Origin: an uncultured Eubacteriales bacterium
Lineage (GTDB): Bacteria; Bacillota; Clostridia; Oscillospirales; Oscillospiraceae
Direction: 5' to 3'
Assembly: GCA_900079765.1 (NCBI GenBank)
Contig: LT599017.1
Coordinates: forward strand, 2,139,766-2,203,765
DNA length: 64,000 nt
This document shows positions 47,453 through 57,423 of the stretch, one piece after another. Every line of letters begins with the position of its first letter. Within the stretch, counting starts at the first letter, position 1. The translations under genes and the position numbers were made by a program. Under the pieces are notes generated by a model, which searched no databases, was not told where the DNA came from, and was given only the letters and a program-made list of their open reading frames with translations.

Positions 47453-49135
47453 ATGCCAGAAGAACTGACCCCCGTAATGTCGCAGAACTTCATCCATGAC
47501 TTCATCGACGAGGACATCGCCCAGGGTGGCCGATTCCAAGGCATGGCGGTCCACACCCGTTTTCCCCCCGAGCCCAACGGCTACCTCCATATCGGCCACT
47601 GCAAGGCCCTCATCATCGACTTCGGCACCGCCGAGAAGTATGGCGGCCTCTGTAACCTCCGCATGGACGACACCAACCCTACCAAGGAAGATGTGGAATA
47701 CGTGGAGGCCATCCAGGAGGACATCCGCTGGCTGGGCTTTAATTGGGACGACCGGTTCTATTTTGCCTCGGACTATTTTGACCAGATGTACGACTTTGCC
47801 GTGGAGCTCATCAAAAAGGGTCTAGCCTACGTGTGCGAGCTCACTCCCGAGCAGTTCAAGGAGTACCGGGGCGATGTGAGCACCCCCGCCCGCTCCCCCT
47901 GGAGGGATCGGCCCGTGGAAGAGAGCTTGGACCTCTTTGCGCGGATGAGAAACGGCGAGTTTGAAAATGGCAAATACACTCTACGCGCCAAGATCGACCT
48001 CTCAAGCGGCAATTTCAATATGCGCGACCCCGTCATTTACCGCATCAACCACATGCACCACCACCGCCAGGGGAACAAGTGGTGTATCTATCCCATGTAC
48101 GACTTCGCTCATCCCCTGGAGGACGCGCTGGAGCACATCACCCACTCCCTCTGCTCCCTGGAGTTTGAGGACCATCGGCCTCTCTACGACTGGGTCATCG
48201 AGCACTGCTCCGTCCCCGCAAAACCCCGGCAGATCGAGTTCGCCCGGCTGGGCATCAACTACACCGTCATGAGCAAGCGCAAGCTGCGCCAGCTCGTCGA
48301 AGAGGGCAGGGTTTCCGGCTGGGACGATCCCCGCATGCCCACCCTCTGCGGTCTGCGCCGTCGGGGCTACACCCCCCGCGCCATCCGCAATTTCACCGAG
48401 CGCAACGGAGTAAGTAAGGCCGCCTCCACAGTGGAGTTCGGTTTCCTGGAGCACTGCCTGCGGGAGGACCTGAACGAGAACGCCCGGCGGGTCATGGCGG
48501 TGCTTAAGCCCATCAAGCTCACCGTCACCAACTACCCCGCCGACAAGTCTGAGGCCTTTACTGTGGAGAACAACCCCAACCGCCCCGAGGATGGGGAGCG
48601 GGAGATCACCTTCTCCCGCAGCCTCTGGATTGAGGCCGACGACTTTATGGAGGAGCCCATCCCTAAGTATAAGCGTCTCTTCCCCGGCGGCCCCGAGTGC
48701 CGCCTAAAGGGCGCGTACCTGGTCACCTGCACCGGCTGCCTGAAGGATGAAGCGGGCAACGTGGTTGAGGTCCTCTGCGAATACGACCCCAACTCCGGCG
48801 GCGGGGACCCCAAGGACGGGCGCAAGGTGAAGGGGGCCACCATCCACTGGGTGGACGCCGCCACCGCCATAGATGCGGAGGTCAGGCTCTATGACAACCT
48901 CTTCGACCATGAGGAGCCCGATGCCGGTGACAAGAATTTCTTAGACTGCCTGAACCCCAACTCCCTGGAGGTCCTCTCCGGGGCCAAGTTGGAGCGGAGC
49001 CTTGCCGAGGCCACCGCCCCCGCCGCGTTCCAGTTCATGCGCCTGGGCTACTTCTGCGTGGACAATAAAGACTCCGCCCCCGGGCGCCTGGTCTTCAACC
49101 GCTCGGTGAGCCTCAAGGACAGCTTTAAAGTATAA
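47453..49135 (+). CDS. glnS: Glutaminyl-tRNA synthetase
   Basis: A 560-residue class I synthetase charging tRNA-Gln with glutamine. RFPPEPNGYLHIGHCKA carries the HIGH motif, and YTVMSKRKL the KMSKS variant; LRMDDTNPTKE is typical of GlnRS rather than GluRS. The two-barrel C-terminal anticodon domain is complete. Many Bacillota make Gln-tRNA through GatCAB instead, so a free GlnRS is characteristic of certain lineages that acquired it. AAGGAG lies nine bases before the start. It is followed closely by a threonine-aldolase-like gene. Confidence 0.96.
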   Translation: MPEELTPVMSQNFIHDFIDEDIAQGGRFQGMAVHTRFPPEPNGYLHIGHCKALIIDFGTAEKYGGLCNLRMDDTNPTKEDVEYVEAIQEDIRWLGFNWDDRFYFASDYFDQMYDFAVELIKKGLAYVCELTPEQFKEYRGDVSTPARSPWRDRPVEESLDLFARMRNGEFENGKYTLRAKIDLSSGNFNMRDPVIYRINHMHHHRQGNKWCIYPMYDFAHPLEDALEHITHSLCSLEFEDHRPLYDWVIEHCSVPAKPRQIEFARLGINYTVMSKRKLRQLVEEGRVSGWDDPRMPTLCGLRRRGYTPRAIRNFTERNGVSKAASTVEFGFLEHCLREDLNENARRVMAVLKPIKLTVTNYPADKSEAFTVENNPNRPEDGEREITFSRSLWIEADDFMEEPIPKYKRLFPGGPECRLKGAYLVTCTGCLKDEAGNVVEVLCEYDPNSGGGDPKDGRKVKGATIHWVDAATAIDAEVRLYDNLFDHEEPDAGDKNFLDCLNPNSLEVLSGAKLERSLAEATAPAAFQFMRLGYFCVDNKDSAPGRLVFNRSVSLKDSFKV

Positions 49136-49141
49136 AAAAGA

Positions 49142-49178
49142 GATTGCCACGCCGGTATGAATATCGGTGTGGCAATCC
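49142..49178. repeat. Hairpin between glnS and the aldolase-like gene
   Basis: GATTGCCACGCCG (49142-49154) pairs with CGGTGTGGCAATC (49166-49178) with one G-T pair. The T run lies on the minus-strand side, so it would terminate antisense rather than sense transcription; its right arm ends seven bases before the next ribosome site. Confidence 0.6.
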
Positions 49179-49197
49179 GTGTTTGGAGGTCAACACC

Positions 49198-50226
49198 ATG
49201 TACAACTTCCGCAACGACTACTCCGAGGGAGCGCATCCCGACGTGCTCTCTGCCCTCTGCGCCACCAATCTGGAGGGCAACATCGGCTACGGGGCCGACC
49301 ACTACTGCGCCCGCGCCGCCGCTCTCATCAAGGACCTCTGCCAGGCGCCAATGGCCGACGTGCAGTTTCTCATTGGGGGCACTCAGGTGAATTTCACCGC
49401 CATATGCGCCTTCCTTCGCCCGTGGGAGTCGGTGGTCTGCGCCGCCACAGGTCACATCAACGGGCATGAGGCAGGGGCGGTAGAGGCCACGGGCCACAAG
49501 CTCCTCCAGGTCGAGGTGGGCCCCGATGGAAAGCTGACTCCCGCCCACATTGCCCCCATCCTGGCCTACTGCGCCGACGAGCACACCACCAGCCCCCGGC
49601 TGGTCTACATCTCCGACGCCACCGAGAGCGGCGGGATATATACAAAATCTGAGCTGACCGCACTCTCCAACTACTGCCGCGCCAACGGTCTTCTCCTCTT
49701 CCTGGACGGGGCGCGGCTGGCCTCCGCCTTCGGCGCGGCCGAAAATGACCTGACACTCCCCGACCTCGCCCGGCTCTGCGACGCCTTCTATCTCGGCGGT
49801 ACCAAGAACGGCGCGCTGATGGGGGAGGCTCTAGTCATTGTAGCCCCCGCTCTCCAGCCTGGCTTCTTCCGGCTCAAGAAGCAGAGGGGCGCGGTACTGG
49901 CCAAGGGCTGGCTGCTGGGCGTGCAGTTTGAATCCCTGTTGAAGGATGGCCTTTATTGGGACCTGGGCCGCCACTCCACCGCCATGGCTCAGCGTCTGCG
50001 CGCAGGACTGGAAAACCTGGGCGTTCCCATGGCCTCCCCTTCCCCCTCCAACCTCATCTTTCCTGTGGTACCCGATTCCCTTCTCCCCAAAGTTGAAAGC
50101 ATCTGCACCTACGAGGTATGGGGCAAGGCGGATGATGGTCACACCATCATCCGTTTCGTCACCAGCTTTGCCACAACCGAGGAGAATGTGGACGATTTCT
50201 TGACGGAGGTAGCTCCTCTCCTGTAA
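49198..50226 (+). CDS. Threonine-aldolase-like PLP enzyme
   Basis: A 342-residue fold-type I PLP enzyme of the beta-eliminating lyase / low-specificity L-threonine aldolase family. FRNDYSEGAHPDVLSAL opens the protein, LLLFLDGARLASAF holds the aspartate that contacts the PLP ring nitrogen, and YLGGTKNGAL carries the Schiff-base lysine. It would cleave threonine or allo-threonine to glycine and acetaldehyde. ATG 49198 with TTGGAGGTC is preferred to the in-frame ATG at 49144. A DUF7916-like gene follows 25 bases later and may be co-transcribed. Confidence 0.92.
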   Translation: MYNFRNDYSEGAHPDVLSALCATNLEGNIGYGADHYCARAAALIKDLCQAPMADVQFLIGGTQVNFTAICAFLRPWESVVCAATGHINGHEAGAVEATGHKLLQVEVGPDGKLTPAHIAPILAYCADEHTTSPRLVYISDATESGGIYTKSELTALSNYCRANGLLLFLDGARLASAFGAAENDLTLPDLARLCDAFYLGGTKNGALMGEALVIVAPALQPGFFRLKKQRGAVLAKGWLLGVQFESLLKDGLYWDLGRHSTAMAQRLRAGLENLGVPMASPSPSNLIFPVVPDSLLPKVESICTYEVWGKADDGHTIIRFVTSFATTEENVDDFLTEVAPLL

Positions 50227-50251
50227 AATGGTGCCAAAGGAGTTGAGTGTT

Positions 50252-51169
50252 ATGGCAAAACGGATCATCAGCGCCACTGCCAGCGAGCTGCAGGCCATGG
50301 GCCGGGCTGACATTCTGGAGGGCATCGCCGCCAGCGAGGGGCGCGTCCTCGCATGCGAGACCATCGGCGTTCTCCCTCCCACACTATGGGATGTCTCCAA
50401 CGCGGAGCTGGCCGCCTCCCAAGGGGCGGATCTGTTGCTGCTCAATCTATTTGACGTACTCCACCCGGTGGTGAACGGTCTTCCCCCCTGCTCTCCGGAG
50501 GAGGTGGTACGCACCCTCAAGCGCCTGACGGGGCGGCTCATCGGCATTAATCTGGAGCCCGCCCCCATGGCCGCCGGGGACGACTCCCAGTGGGCCATGA
50601 CCGAGGGCCGCAGGGCCACCGCCGAAAACGCTGTCCGCGCTGCTGACCTGGGGGTGGACTTCATCCTCCTGACGGGGAACCCCGGCATGGCGGTCTCCAA
50701 CTTCGCCATTTCAGAGGCTCTGCGCGCCCTCAAGGCCGCGGTGGGGGACCGGGTGATCCTGGGCGCGGGCAAGATGCACGCTGCCGGTATCCTCTCTGAG
50801 GCGGGAGAACGTATCATCTCTGCCGAGGACGTGCATCAGTTCGCCGAGGCGGAGGCCGACGTGCTCCTCTTCCCCGCGCCGGGCACGGTGCCCGGCATCA
50901 CCACCGAGTATGTGAGACGCCTAATTACGGAGGCCCACAGTCTGGGCAAGCTGGCCATGACCGCCATCGGCACGAGCCAGGAGGGGGCAGACGTGGACAC
51001 CATCCGCCGCATCGCTCTGGAATGCAAGATGGCGGGAACCGACATCCACCATCTGGGAGACGCGGGCGGTCTGGGCATTGCGTTGCCGGAAAACATCTTC
51101 GCCTATTCGGTGGCCATCCGCGGCGTGCGCCATACCTACCACCGTCAGGCAAGTTCGGTCAATCGATAA
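50252..51169 (+). CDS. TIM-barrel-like protein (DUF7916-type)
   Basis: A 305-residue protein with alternating beta strands and helices such as ADLLLLNLFDVLHPVVNGLP, GVDFILLTGNPGMAVSN and ADVLLFPAPGTVPGITTEYV, consistent with a TIM barrel. I recall relatives annotated as haloacid-dehalogenase-like or DUF7916, but no HAD motif is present, so the former label is misleading. The histidine-rich TDIHHLGDAGG may bind a metal. ATG 50252 follows AAAGGAG. It sits between the aldolase-like and the membrane glycosyltransferase-like genes. No reaction is proposed. Confidence 0.7.
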   Translation: MAKRIISATASELQAMGRADILEGIAASEGRVLACETIGVLPPTLWDVSNAELAASQGADLLLLNLFDVLHPVVNGLPPCSPEEVVRTLKRLTGRLIGINLEPAPMAAGDDSQWAMTEGRRATAENAVRAADLGVDFILLTGNPGMAVSNFAISEALRALKAAVGDRVILGAGKMHAAGILSEAGERIISAEDVHQFAEAEADVLLFPAPGTVPGITTEYVRRLITEAHSLGKLAMTAIGTSQEGADVDTIRRIALECKMAGTDIHHLGDAGGLGIALPENIFAYSVAIRGVRHTYHRQASSVNR

Positions 51170-51188
51170 ATGAGAGGAGGGTTGACGC

Positions 51189-53327
51189 CTGAAACGCTTT
51201 TATGAGAAATACGGCGCCGCCCTCCTGGCTCTCCTGGCGGCTGCACTGATGGCCTTTATCCTCTACAGTGGCGACGGAGCGGGCCTCTCCAACAACGGGG
51301 ACTACACCCGCATCATGAAGACAAATTCTCTGGAGTTCATCACCCCCCTCAACGTCCCTTACGTCTATCAGGCAACCTTCCGCATGGACCTGGAGGGCCG
51401 CTCCCCCGCCGACCTTCTCCTCTCCCTGGACGGCGTGGACGCTTACCCCTCGGTCCACCTGCTCTTCATCCGCGCCTCCATGGGGGCTAACCTTGCCCTC
51501 AACGCCCTCGCGGGCGCGCCTATGGAGACCTACCGGGTCCAGGTGCTGGGCCTCCTCTACTTATTGTGCTACGCGGGGCTTTTCCTCCTGCTCTTTCGCT
51601 CCTTCTCCTTGCCCAAGCCGGGGGCGGATCTGCTCGTCAAGCTCCTCGTCCTCTTCGTCCTGTGCGACGAGGGGTATATCACCTACTTTAACTCTCTATA
51701 CAGCGAGCCGGTGCAGATCCTGGCCCTGCTGGCCCTGACCGTTTTCGCTCTGCGGGCCTTCACGGGCCGGGGGCAGCTATGGGTTAACATAACTTTCCTC
51801 TTCCTCTCCTGCGCGGTGTACGGTTGGGCAAAGTTTGTAAACCTCCCTGTGGGGGCCTTATGCATCTGCGCTCTGGGCCTCGCCCTCCTCCTGAAAGCGG
51901 GCAGGCAAACCCGTGCTGCCCTGACCGCCTGGGGGCTGGTGTGCATCCTCGCCCTGGGCACAGTCTACCTCTCCCTCCCAAAATGGATGGACGAGGAGAC
52001 CAACTACAACGCCGTCTTCTTTGGCGTCCTCAAGGACGCGAGCGGCGAGGAACAAGCCGAATATCTGGATGCGCTGGGCCTTCCGGCCTCCATGTCCGGC
52101 CTGTCCTACTCCACCTACTACTCCCAGCGGGGGGTGGAGAGCCGGTCTGAGGCCGGGTTTGACGGTGCTTTCTCGACGGTCTCCAAGTTCGACCTTCTCC
52201 TCTTCTACCTCCGCCACCCCGGCCCCTTCCTCTCCAAGCTGGATGTGGCGGTAGCCCACAGCGGCTTTATCAGGCCCTATTACCTCTCCAACCTGGGGGA
52301 GAACTACCCCCGCCTCTCCTTCTTAACCCGTTTCGCCGGGTGGTCCTATCTGCGTGGCCAGCTCCCCTTCGACACTTGGCTGGGAAACGGCCTGATCGTC
52401 CTGGCGGGCTGTCTCGCTCTCTGGTGCTGCCTGCGGGAAAAGGGGGATAAAAAGAGTGCCATCACAGCGGTTCTCACCATCCTTACGCTGCTGGGCACGC
52501 TGGCCTATCACCTCATCATGCCCATCGTCACCAATGGCGAGGCGGATTTAGCCAAGCACATGTTCGCCTTCGCCCAGATTATTGATCTGCTGGTTCTCTT
52601 CCTCCTTGCCCGACTGGGGCACTTCCTCTGCCGAGCCGAGCACTCCCGCCGCCCCGCCACCCTACTGGTGGGCGGCATGACGGCCCTGGTCCTTTTGTCC
52701 CTTTTCGCACCCTCTCTGCTACGGCAGGCGCGGCTGAAGGACGAGTCGGTCAACTTCGGCTCCTGGGAGGGCAAGGCAATTATCTGGCAGATCGTGGCCC
52801 GGGATGGGAACGAGCTCACCCTCCTCGCTACTCAGCCCATCGCTTATCTCCCCTACTCGGAGGATGGGGCGGACGCCTTTGGAAACAGCCTGTGGGAGAG
52901 CTCAAGCCTCCGCGCCTGGCTCAACGGCCCTTTCCTGGAGGAAGCCTTCACAGACGCGGAGTGGACCCTATTAGAGACGGAGAACCACACGGTCCTCCTC
53001 TCCTCCCAGGATAAGGCTTTGGCCCAAAGCGGTTATAACGACTTTTATGCTTTCCACGTCCCCCGGTACAGCGACCGGGCCACGGAGATATCCTACTCCC
53101 GCTCCTACCGCGACACCGTCCGCCTGCCCGACCTCTCGCTCCTAGCTGGACTCTCCCGGTCCGGTCTCCTCTCCCCCAACCCCTGCTGGATGGACACGCC
53201 TTACTACAACAACGGCTCCATGCTGCGCACCCTGGGCCCCGACGGGTACTTCTACATGCGCGACGCCGCCCAGCCCTATGGCGTGCGGCCCGTCATCACG
53301 GTGGACACGGCCCTATTGAACCCATAA
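51189..53327 (+). CDS. Multi-span hexose-transferase-like protein with DUF6273 tail
   Basis: About 712 residues. The N-terminus is membrane-embedded (ten or more spans to residue 510), with GLSNNGDYTRIM near residue 30 resembling WsfD-type glycan hexose transferases. The last 190 residues form an extracytoplasmic DUF6273-like domain (ESSSLRAWLNGPFLEEAF ... YGVRPVITVDT). The first in-frame ATG, 51249, would cut into the first membrane helix. A CTG at 51189 lies eight bases after GGAGGG and gives a normal N-terminus (MKRFYEKYG); an in-frame TGA sits just upstream. Start at CTG is therefore proposed. Likely acts in surface glycan assembly; substrate unknown. Confidence 0.75.
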   Translation: MKRFYEKYGAALLALLAAALMAFILYSGDGAGLSNNGDYTRIMKTNSLEFITPLNVPYVYQATFRMDLEGRSPADLLLSLDGVDAYPSVHLLFIRASMGANLALNALAGAPMETYRVQVLGLLYLLCYAGLFLLLFRSFSLPKPGADLLVKLLVLFVLCDEGYITYFNSLYSEPVQILALLALTVFALRAFTGRGQLWVNITFLFLSCAVYGWAKFVNLPVGALCICALGLALLLKAGRQTRAALTAWGLVCILALGTVYLSLPKWMDEETNYNAVFFGVLKDASGEEQAEYLDALGLPASMSGLSYSTYYSQRGVESRSEAGFDGAFSTVSKFDLLLFYLRHPGPFLSKLDVAVAHSGFIRPYYLSNLGENYPRLSFLTRFAGWSYLRGQLPFDTWLGNGLIVLAGCLALWCCLREKGDKKSAITAVLTILTLLGTLAYHLIMPIVTNGEADLAKHMFAFAQIIDLLVLFLLARLGHFLCRAEHSRRPATLLVGGMTALVLLSLFAPSLLRQARLKDESVNFGSWEGKAIIWQIVARDGNELTLLATQPIAYLPYSEDGADAFGNSLWESSSLRAWLNGPFLEEAFTDAEWTLLETENHTVLLSSQDKALAQSGYNDFYAFHVPRYSDRATEISYSRSYRDTVRLPDLSLLAGLSRSGLLSPNPCWMDTPYYNNGSMLRTLGPDGYFYMRDAAQPYGVRPVITVDTALLNP

Positions 53328-53329
53328 AT

Positions 53330-53361
53330 AAAAGTCCGGCGCAGGTCTGCGCCGGACTTTT
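53330..53361 (+). terminator. Terminator after the membrane protein
   Basis: A perfect 14-bp stem (53330-53343 with 53348-53361) with loop GGTC and terminal T run. Confidence 0.88.
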
Positions 53362-53455
53362 GCCTGTCCTTTAAGGGCTATTGACGCCCCGTCCCAAAGA
53401 AACAATCTGCTCTACTTCGCTACGCCTGGTTTTGGCGTGTAACGGATGCTTGCCG

Positions 53456-54103
53456 TTAACGCTCAGTGGTTTCCGCAAATCTTATACCCATCTCAAAAGT
53501 TTTTTTGCGGTCAACGGGGAATTGCTCTTCCCTGACCTTCGCTTTCCAGTCGGCGTCAAAGTAAGAGATGTATTTGGAATAATCATCGAATTGAAACGTG
53601 TCGTTCACAAACAGGGACTCCGCATAGCTAAACGCTCTTTCCAGGTAAAGCTCTATGGTTTTCAAGCCTTCAACGTATCCCATCTCCGCCATTCGCTCGC
53701 GCGTCACATTCATGGTATAAATACAGCCAACTGACCGTTTCCGGTCGCTCAAATCCTCATTTCCCACAGCGTAGGCATAGGGGAACAACAGCCGCTCCAA
53801 AAAGGAGCGCATTTCCCCGGTTACGGAACCAAAGTAGATCGGGGATCCGAGAATGACTGCGTCCGCTTCCTCCAATTTTTCGAGGAGTGGGGTCAAGCCG
53901 TCCTTCCAAAGACATTTCCCGAAGCTTTTTCTGGTCTTCCTCTTGCAGGCAAAGCAGCTGACACAGCCTTTATACTCAAGATCGTAGAGATGGACCAGCT
54001 CTGTCTCGGCCCCTCGCGATTTCGCGCCCTCCAGCGCCTCCTTAAGCAAGGTTGCAGTGTTGTTGTTCTTTCGCGGACTTCCGTTGATTGCAATTACTTT
54101 CAT
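53456..54103 (-). CDS. Flavodoxin-fold NAD(P)H-dependent oxidoreductase
   Basis: A 215-residue FMN protein of the NADPH-dependent FMN reductase / flavodoxin-like group. AINGSPRKNNNTATLL is the FMN-phosphate loop and ILGSPIYFGSVTGEMRSFLERL the second FMN contact. Two cysteines in GCVSCFACKRK may bind an iron-sulfur centre or act in redox, as in iron-sulfur flavoproteins. The start follows GGAGAGGGG. It lies 107 bases downstream of rpoD, with a hairpin between, and is lower in GC than rpoD, so it may be a newer insertion. Substrate unknown. Confidence 0.85.
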   Translation of the reverse strand: MKVIAINGSPRKNNNTATLLKEALEGAKSRGAETELVHLYDLEYKGCVSCFACKRKTRKSFGKCLWKDGLTPLLEKLEEADAVILGSPIYFGSVTGEMRSFLERLLFPYAYAVGNEDLSDRKRSVGCIYTMNVTRERMAEMGYVEGLKTIELYLERAFSYAESLFVNDTFQFDDYSKYISYFDADWKAKVREEQFPVDRKKTFEMGIRFAETTER

Positions 54104-54153
54104 ATTTTCCCCTCTCCTGCGTTCCGCCCTTACTTTATAAAAACTATATAGAA

Positions 54154-54190
54154 ACCGGAAGAAGATGATGCTTCTTCCGGTCTCTTTTTT
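54154..54190. terminator. Terminator after rpoD
   Basis: ACCGGAAGAAG / CTTCTTCCGGT, an 11-bp perfect stem with a six-base loop. The longer T run faces the plus direction; the minus side has TTTCTATATA. Confidence 0.65.
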
Positions 54191-54210
54191 AAATCTCGTA
54201 TTTTCCCGTC

Positions 54211-55536
54211 TTAGTTGAGGAAGTCCTTCAGTTTTTTGGAGCGGCTGGGATGGCGCAGCTTGCGCAGGGCCTTAGCCTCAATCTGACGGATACGCTCACG
54301 GGTGACGTTGAACTCCTTGCCCACTTCCTCCAGCGTGCGGGTGCGGCCGTCCTCAATGCCGAAACGCAGCTTGAGCACCTTCTCCTCCCTGGGGGTGAGG
54401 GTACCCAACACGTCCACCAACTGCTCCTTCAGGAGAGTAAAGCTGGCGGCTTCGGAGGGCTCGGAGGCATCCTCGTCGGGGATGAAGTCCCCCAGGTGGG
54501 AGTCCTCCTCCTCGCCGATTGGGGTCTCAAGGCTGACGGGCTCCTGGGCGATTTTCAAAATCTCCCGCACCTTGTCCACCGGCATGTTCATCTCCTCGGC
54601 GATCTCCTCGGGGCTGGGGTCGTGCCCCAACTCCTGGAGAAGCTGGCGGGAGACGCGGATAACCTTGTTAATGGTCTCCACCATGTGGACTGGGATTCGG
54701 ATGGTGCGGGCCTGGTCCGCGATGGCCCGGGTAATGGCCTGGCGGATCCACCATGTGGCATAGGTGGAAAACTTAAAGCCCTTCACATAGTCGAACTTCT
54801 CCACCGCCTTGATGAGGCCCAGGTTCCCCTCCTGGATAAGGTCGAGGAAGAGCATCCCCCGGCCCACGTACCGCTTGGCAATGGACACCACCAGGCGGAG
54901 GTTCGCCTCCGCCAGGCGCTGCTTGGCGGCCTCGCCCTTGCGGATATCGGCCTTCAGCTGGGCCTCCTCCTCGGGGGAGAGCTCCACGATTTCGCCGTGC
55001 TTTCTGGCGTGCTCAACCTCATGCATACGGGCCTGCGCCGTGTCGCCTAGGCCCATGTTTTGGGCGAGCTGGACCTCCTCGTCGGGGGTGAGCAGATTTA
55101 CCTTGCCGATCTCCTTGAGGTACATACGCACGGGGTCGTCGATGCCGAAGGCATCCACCAGGGTATTGGGATCAACAATCTCCTCTTCCGGGATGTCCTC
55201 CAGCTCGCTGACCGGGGGGCCGTCGTCCGCCAGATCGGGCAGATAGTCGTCCCCTACAGTGTCAATGCCAAGGTTCTCCAGAGTGTCGTAGATCTTGTCC
55301 ATCTGGTCGGACTCCAGGTCCATGTTCTCCAGTACGTCCATCAGCTCGCTGGCGGAGAGGTTGCCCTTCTTCTTGCCCCGCTCGATGAGGTCGCCCAGTT
55401 TGTCCGCCCCGGCGACACCCTCAACAACCTTCAAAACCTCGATCTTGCCGGCCTCCATCTTCTCCTCGTTGGAAAGCTGGGGCTTGCCGTCCTCCCGGAC
55501 CTCCGCCACCGCCTCGACCGTTTTCTTTCCACTCAT
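54211..55536 (-). CDS. rpoD: Primary sigma factor RpoD (SigA)
   Basis: A 441-residue housekeeping sigma factor. Region 1.1 is present at the acidic N-terminus ([14 protein letters not shown]). Region 1.2 is [21 protein letters not shown], region 2 is [19 protein letters not shown] with [14 protein letters not shown], and region 4 ends [22 protein letters not shown], which reads the -35 box. The start is set at 55536; its GGAGG site lies within the last codons of dnaG, four bases upstream, so the two are coupled. The dnaG-rpoD pair is the classic Bacillota macromolecular-synthesis operon, here without rpsU. Confidence 0.97.
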   Translation of the reverse strand: MSGKKTVEAVAEVREDGKPQLSNEEKMEAGKIEVLKVVEGVAGADKLGDLIERGKKKGNLSASELMDVLENMDLESDQMDKIYDTLENLGIDTVGDDYLPDLADDGPPVSELEDIPEEEIVDPNTLVDAFGIDDPVRMYLKEIGKVNLLTPDEEVQLAQNMGLGDTAQARMHEVEHARKHGEIVELSPEEEAQLKADIRKGEAAKQRLAEANLRLVVSIAKRYVGRGMLFLDLIQEGNLGLIKAVEKFDYVKGFKFSTYATWWIRQAITRAIADQARTIRIPVHMVETINKVIRVSRQLLQELGHDPSPEEIAEEMNMPVDKVREILKIAQEPVSLETPIGEEEDSHLGDFIPDEDASEPSEAASFTLLKEQLVDVLGTLTPREEKVLKLRFGIEDGRTRTLEEVGKEFNVTRERIRQIEAKALRKLRHPSRSKKLKDFLN

Positions 55537-55540
55537 GCGC

Positions 55541-57346
55541 TTATCCTCCATATGCTTTCTTTTCTCTGTATTTTTCCCGGGCGGCCAGCAGCGGATCGGT
55601 CTCGTCCCCGACCCGGCGCTTGAGCCCCTCGGTCCTGATGATCTCTATGTAATCCTTTAAGGCGCTGCGGCTGTTGGACCGGTCCTCAGGCTGGTCAATA
55701 ACGCGCACCATATGGTTCATCTCCTCCGCCGTCAGGTCCCCCGCCAGAGCGGCCAGTTGGGTGCTCCTGCCGTTCTCATGCCGCTCCTTTAAAATGGCGA
55801 AGACCCGCCCCAGCAGGGGCGCAGAAAATTCCTCAACCTCCAGACCCCCGGTCTGCCGGAAGAGGGCCGGGTCCATCACCATTAGGCGCAGAACGCCCTC
55901 CTCGGCCCGGGCGGAGCGGAGGTTTTCGTACCGCAGACCCCGTTCCTTTGGCTGGAGCTGAAGGGTAGGGGTCAGGTCCCGCCGCTCCTGCTTGCGTTTT
56001 TCCTGCTTGTCCCGGTTTTTGCGGTACTGCTCTACCTCCTGGGCCATGGTGACGGAAGTAATATCCGCGGCAGCGGCGGCCTTTCCACCATAGATTTCCC
56101 GCTCGATGGGACTGGGGAGTCCCGCAAGTTTTTCCGCCGCCTTCTTAACGAAATCGATCCGTCCCTCCGGGGTGGTAAGGTTGGCCTCGCTCACCAGATT
56201 GTCCAGCCAGTAGTCATTCTGCCCCGCGCTGCCGTTCAAGTGCTTTTCAAAAGCTGCGGCGCCGAACTTCTTGATAAAGTCGTCAGGGTCCTGTTTCAGG
56301 GGCTGGCCCTTCTCGTCCAGAAGGATATTTCCAGCCGGGTCGCAGGGGTTGGGGAGCTGGAGCACCCGCACCTCCATGGTTGTGTTCTTGAGGATACCCA
56401 AGGCCCGCTCGGTTGAGTGCCTGCCCGCCCCGTCGTTATCATAACAGATTACAAGCTCTTTGGTGTACCGGGCGAGGAGCCTAGCGTGGTCCTCGGTGAG
56501 GGCAGTACCCATGGTTGCCACCACGTTGTCAAACCCCGCCTGATGGAGGGAGATCACGTCGATGTTGCCCTCCACCAAAATGATGTTACCCCGCTTGGAA
56601 TTTTTGGCAAGGTTGAGCCCGTATATAAGCCGCCCTTTTTTGAACACGATGGTATCGGGGCTGTTGAGGTACTTAGCCCCCTCCTCCCCCGGCAGAATAC
56701 GGCTCGTAAAGCCCGCCACCGTGCCGTTCACATCGATGACCGGCAGCATGAGCCGGGAACGGAACTTGTCGTATACGCCACCGCTCTTGTTGGCGACGGC
56801 CAGCCCCGCGTCTATGAGCTCCATCTTGGAGAACCCATTGGCAGTCAGGTGCTTCGTCAACTCGTCCCACGCGTTGGGGGCGGCCCCCAGGCCGAACCGG
56901 GTGGCCGTTCTGGGGCTTATCTGCCGCTTTTCGATATATGCCCTCACCTGGGCGCCGCCGGGGCTCTTCAGGTAGTCGTTATAAAAGCGTGCGGCCTCCT
57001 TGTTGGCCTCCAAAGCACGGGCCTTCTTACGGCTCTCGTCCTGGCTCACGCCAGTCTCAGGTACCTCCATCCCGGCCCGCTGAGCCAGGAGCTTGACCGC
57101 GTCCACAAAGGAGAGGTTCTCCTCCTCCATGATAAAGGAGATGGCCCCTCCCCCCTTGCCGCAGCCAAAGCACTTGTAGATCTGTTTCTCCTGGGAGACC
57201 GAAAAGGACGGCGTCTTCTCATTGTGAAAGGGACAAAGGCCCCAGTAGTTGGCCCCCTTTTTATTGAGGGTCACATACCCGCCCACTACGTCCACAATGT
57301 CGCTGCGGGCCAATAGCTCGTCTATAAATTGTTCGGGGATCGCCAC
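55541..57346 (-). CDS. dnaG: DNA primase
   Basis: A 601-residue primase making RNA primers at the replication fork. The CHC2 zinc ribbon uses C38, H41, C59 and C62 ([24 protein letters not shown]). A TOPRIM catalytic core follows with [16 protein letters not shown] and [11 protein letters not shown]. The C-terminal helicase-binding domain is present. Translation starts at GTG 57346 after AAGGAGGG. It is directly upstream of rpoD and downstream of a dGTPase gene, the usual Clostridial order. Confidence 0.97.
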   Translation of the reverse strand: MAIPEQFIDELLARSDIVDVVGGYVTLNKKGANYWGLCPFHNEKTPSFSVSQEKQIYKCFGCGKGGGAISFIMEEENLSFVDAVKLLAQRAGMEVPETGVSQDESRKKARALEANKEAARFYNDYLKSPGGAQVRAYIEKRQISPRTATRFGLGAAPNAWDELTKHLTANGFSKMELIDAGLAVANKSGGVYDKFRSRLMLPVIDVNGTVAGFTSRILPGEEGAKYLNSPDTIVFKKGRLIYGLNLAKNSKRGNIILVEGNIDVISLHQAGFDNVVATMGTALTEDHARLLARYTKELVICYDNDGAGRHSTERALGILKNTTMEVRVLQLPNPCDPAGNILLDEKGQPLKQDPDDFIKKFGAAAFEKHLNGSAGQNDYWLDNLVSEANLTTPEGRIDFVKKAAEKLAGLPSPIEREIYGGKAAAAADITSVTMAQEVEQYRKNRDKQEKRKQERRDLTPTLQLQPKERGLRYENLRSARAEEGVLRLMVMDPALFRQTGGLEVEEFSAPLLGRVFAILKERHENGRSTQLAALAGDLTAEEMNHMVRVIDQPEDRSNSRSALKDYIEIIRTEGLKRRVGDETDPLLAAREKYREKKAYGG

Positions 57347-57423
57347 TGCTGGCCCTCCTTCCGCCTATTGTGGTCTAAAAGTACGAAAAACATACCAAAT
57401 CAGAGTGTAAAGCGGGTCGCGAC

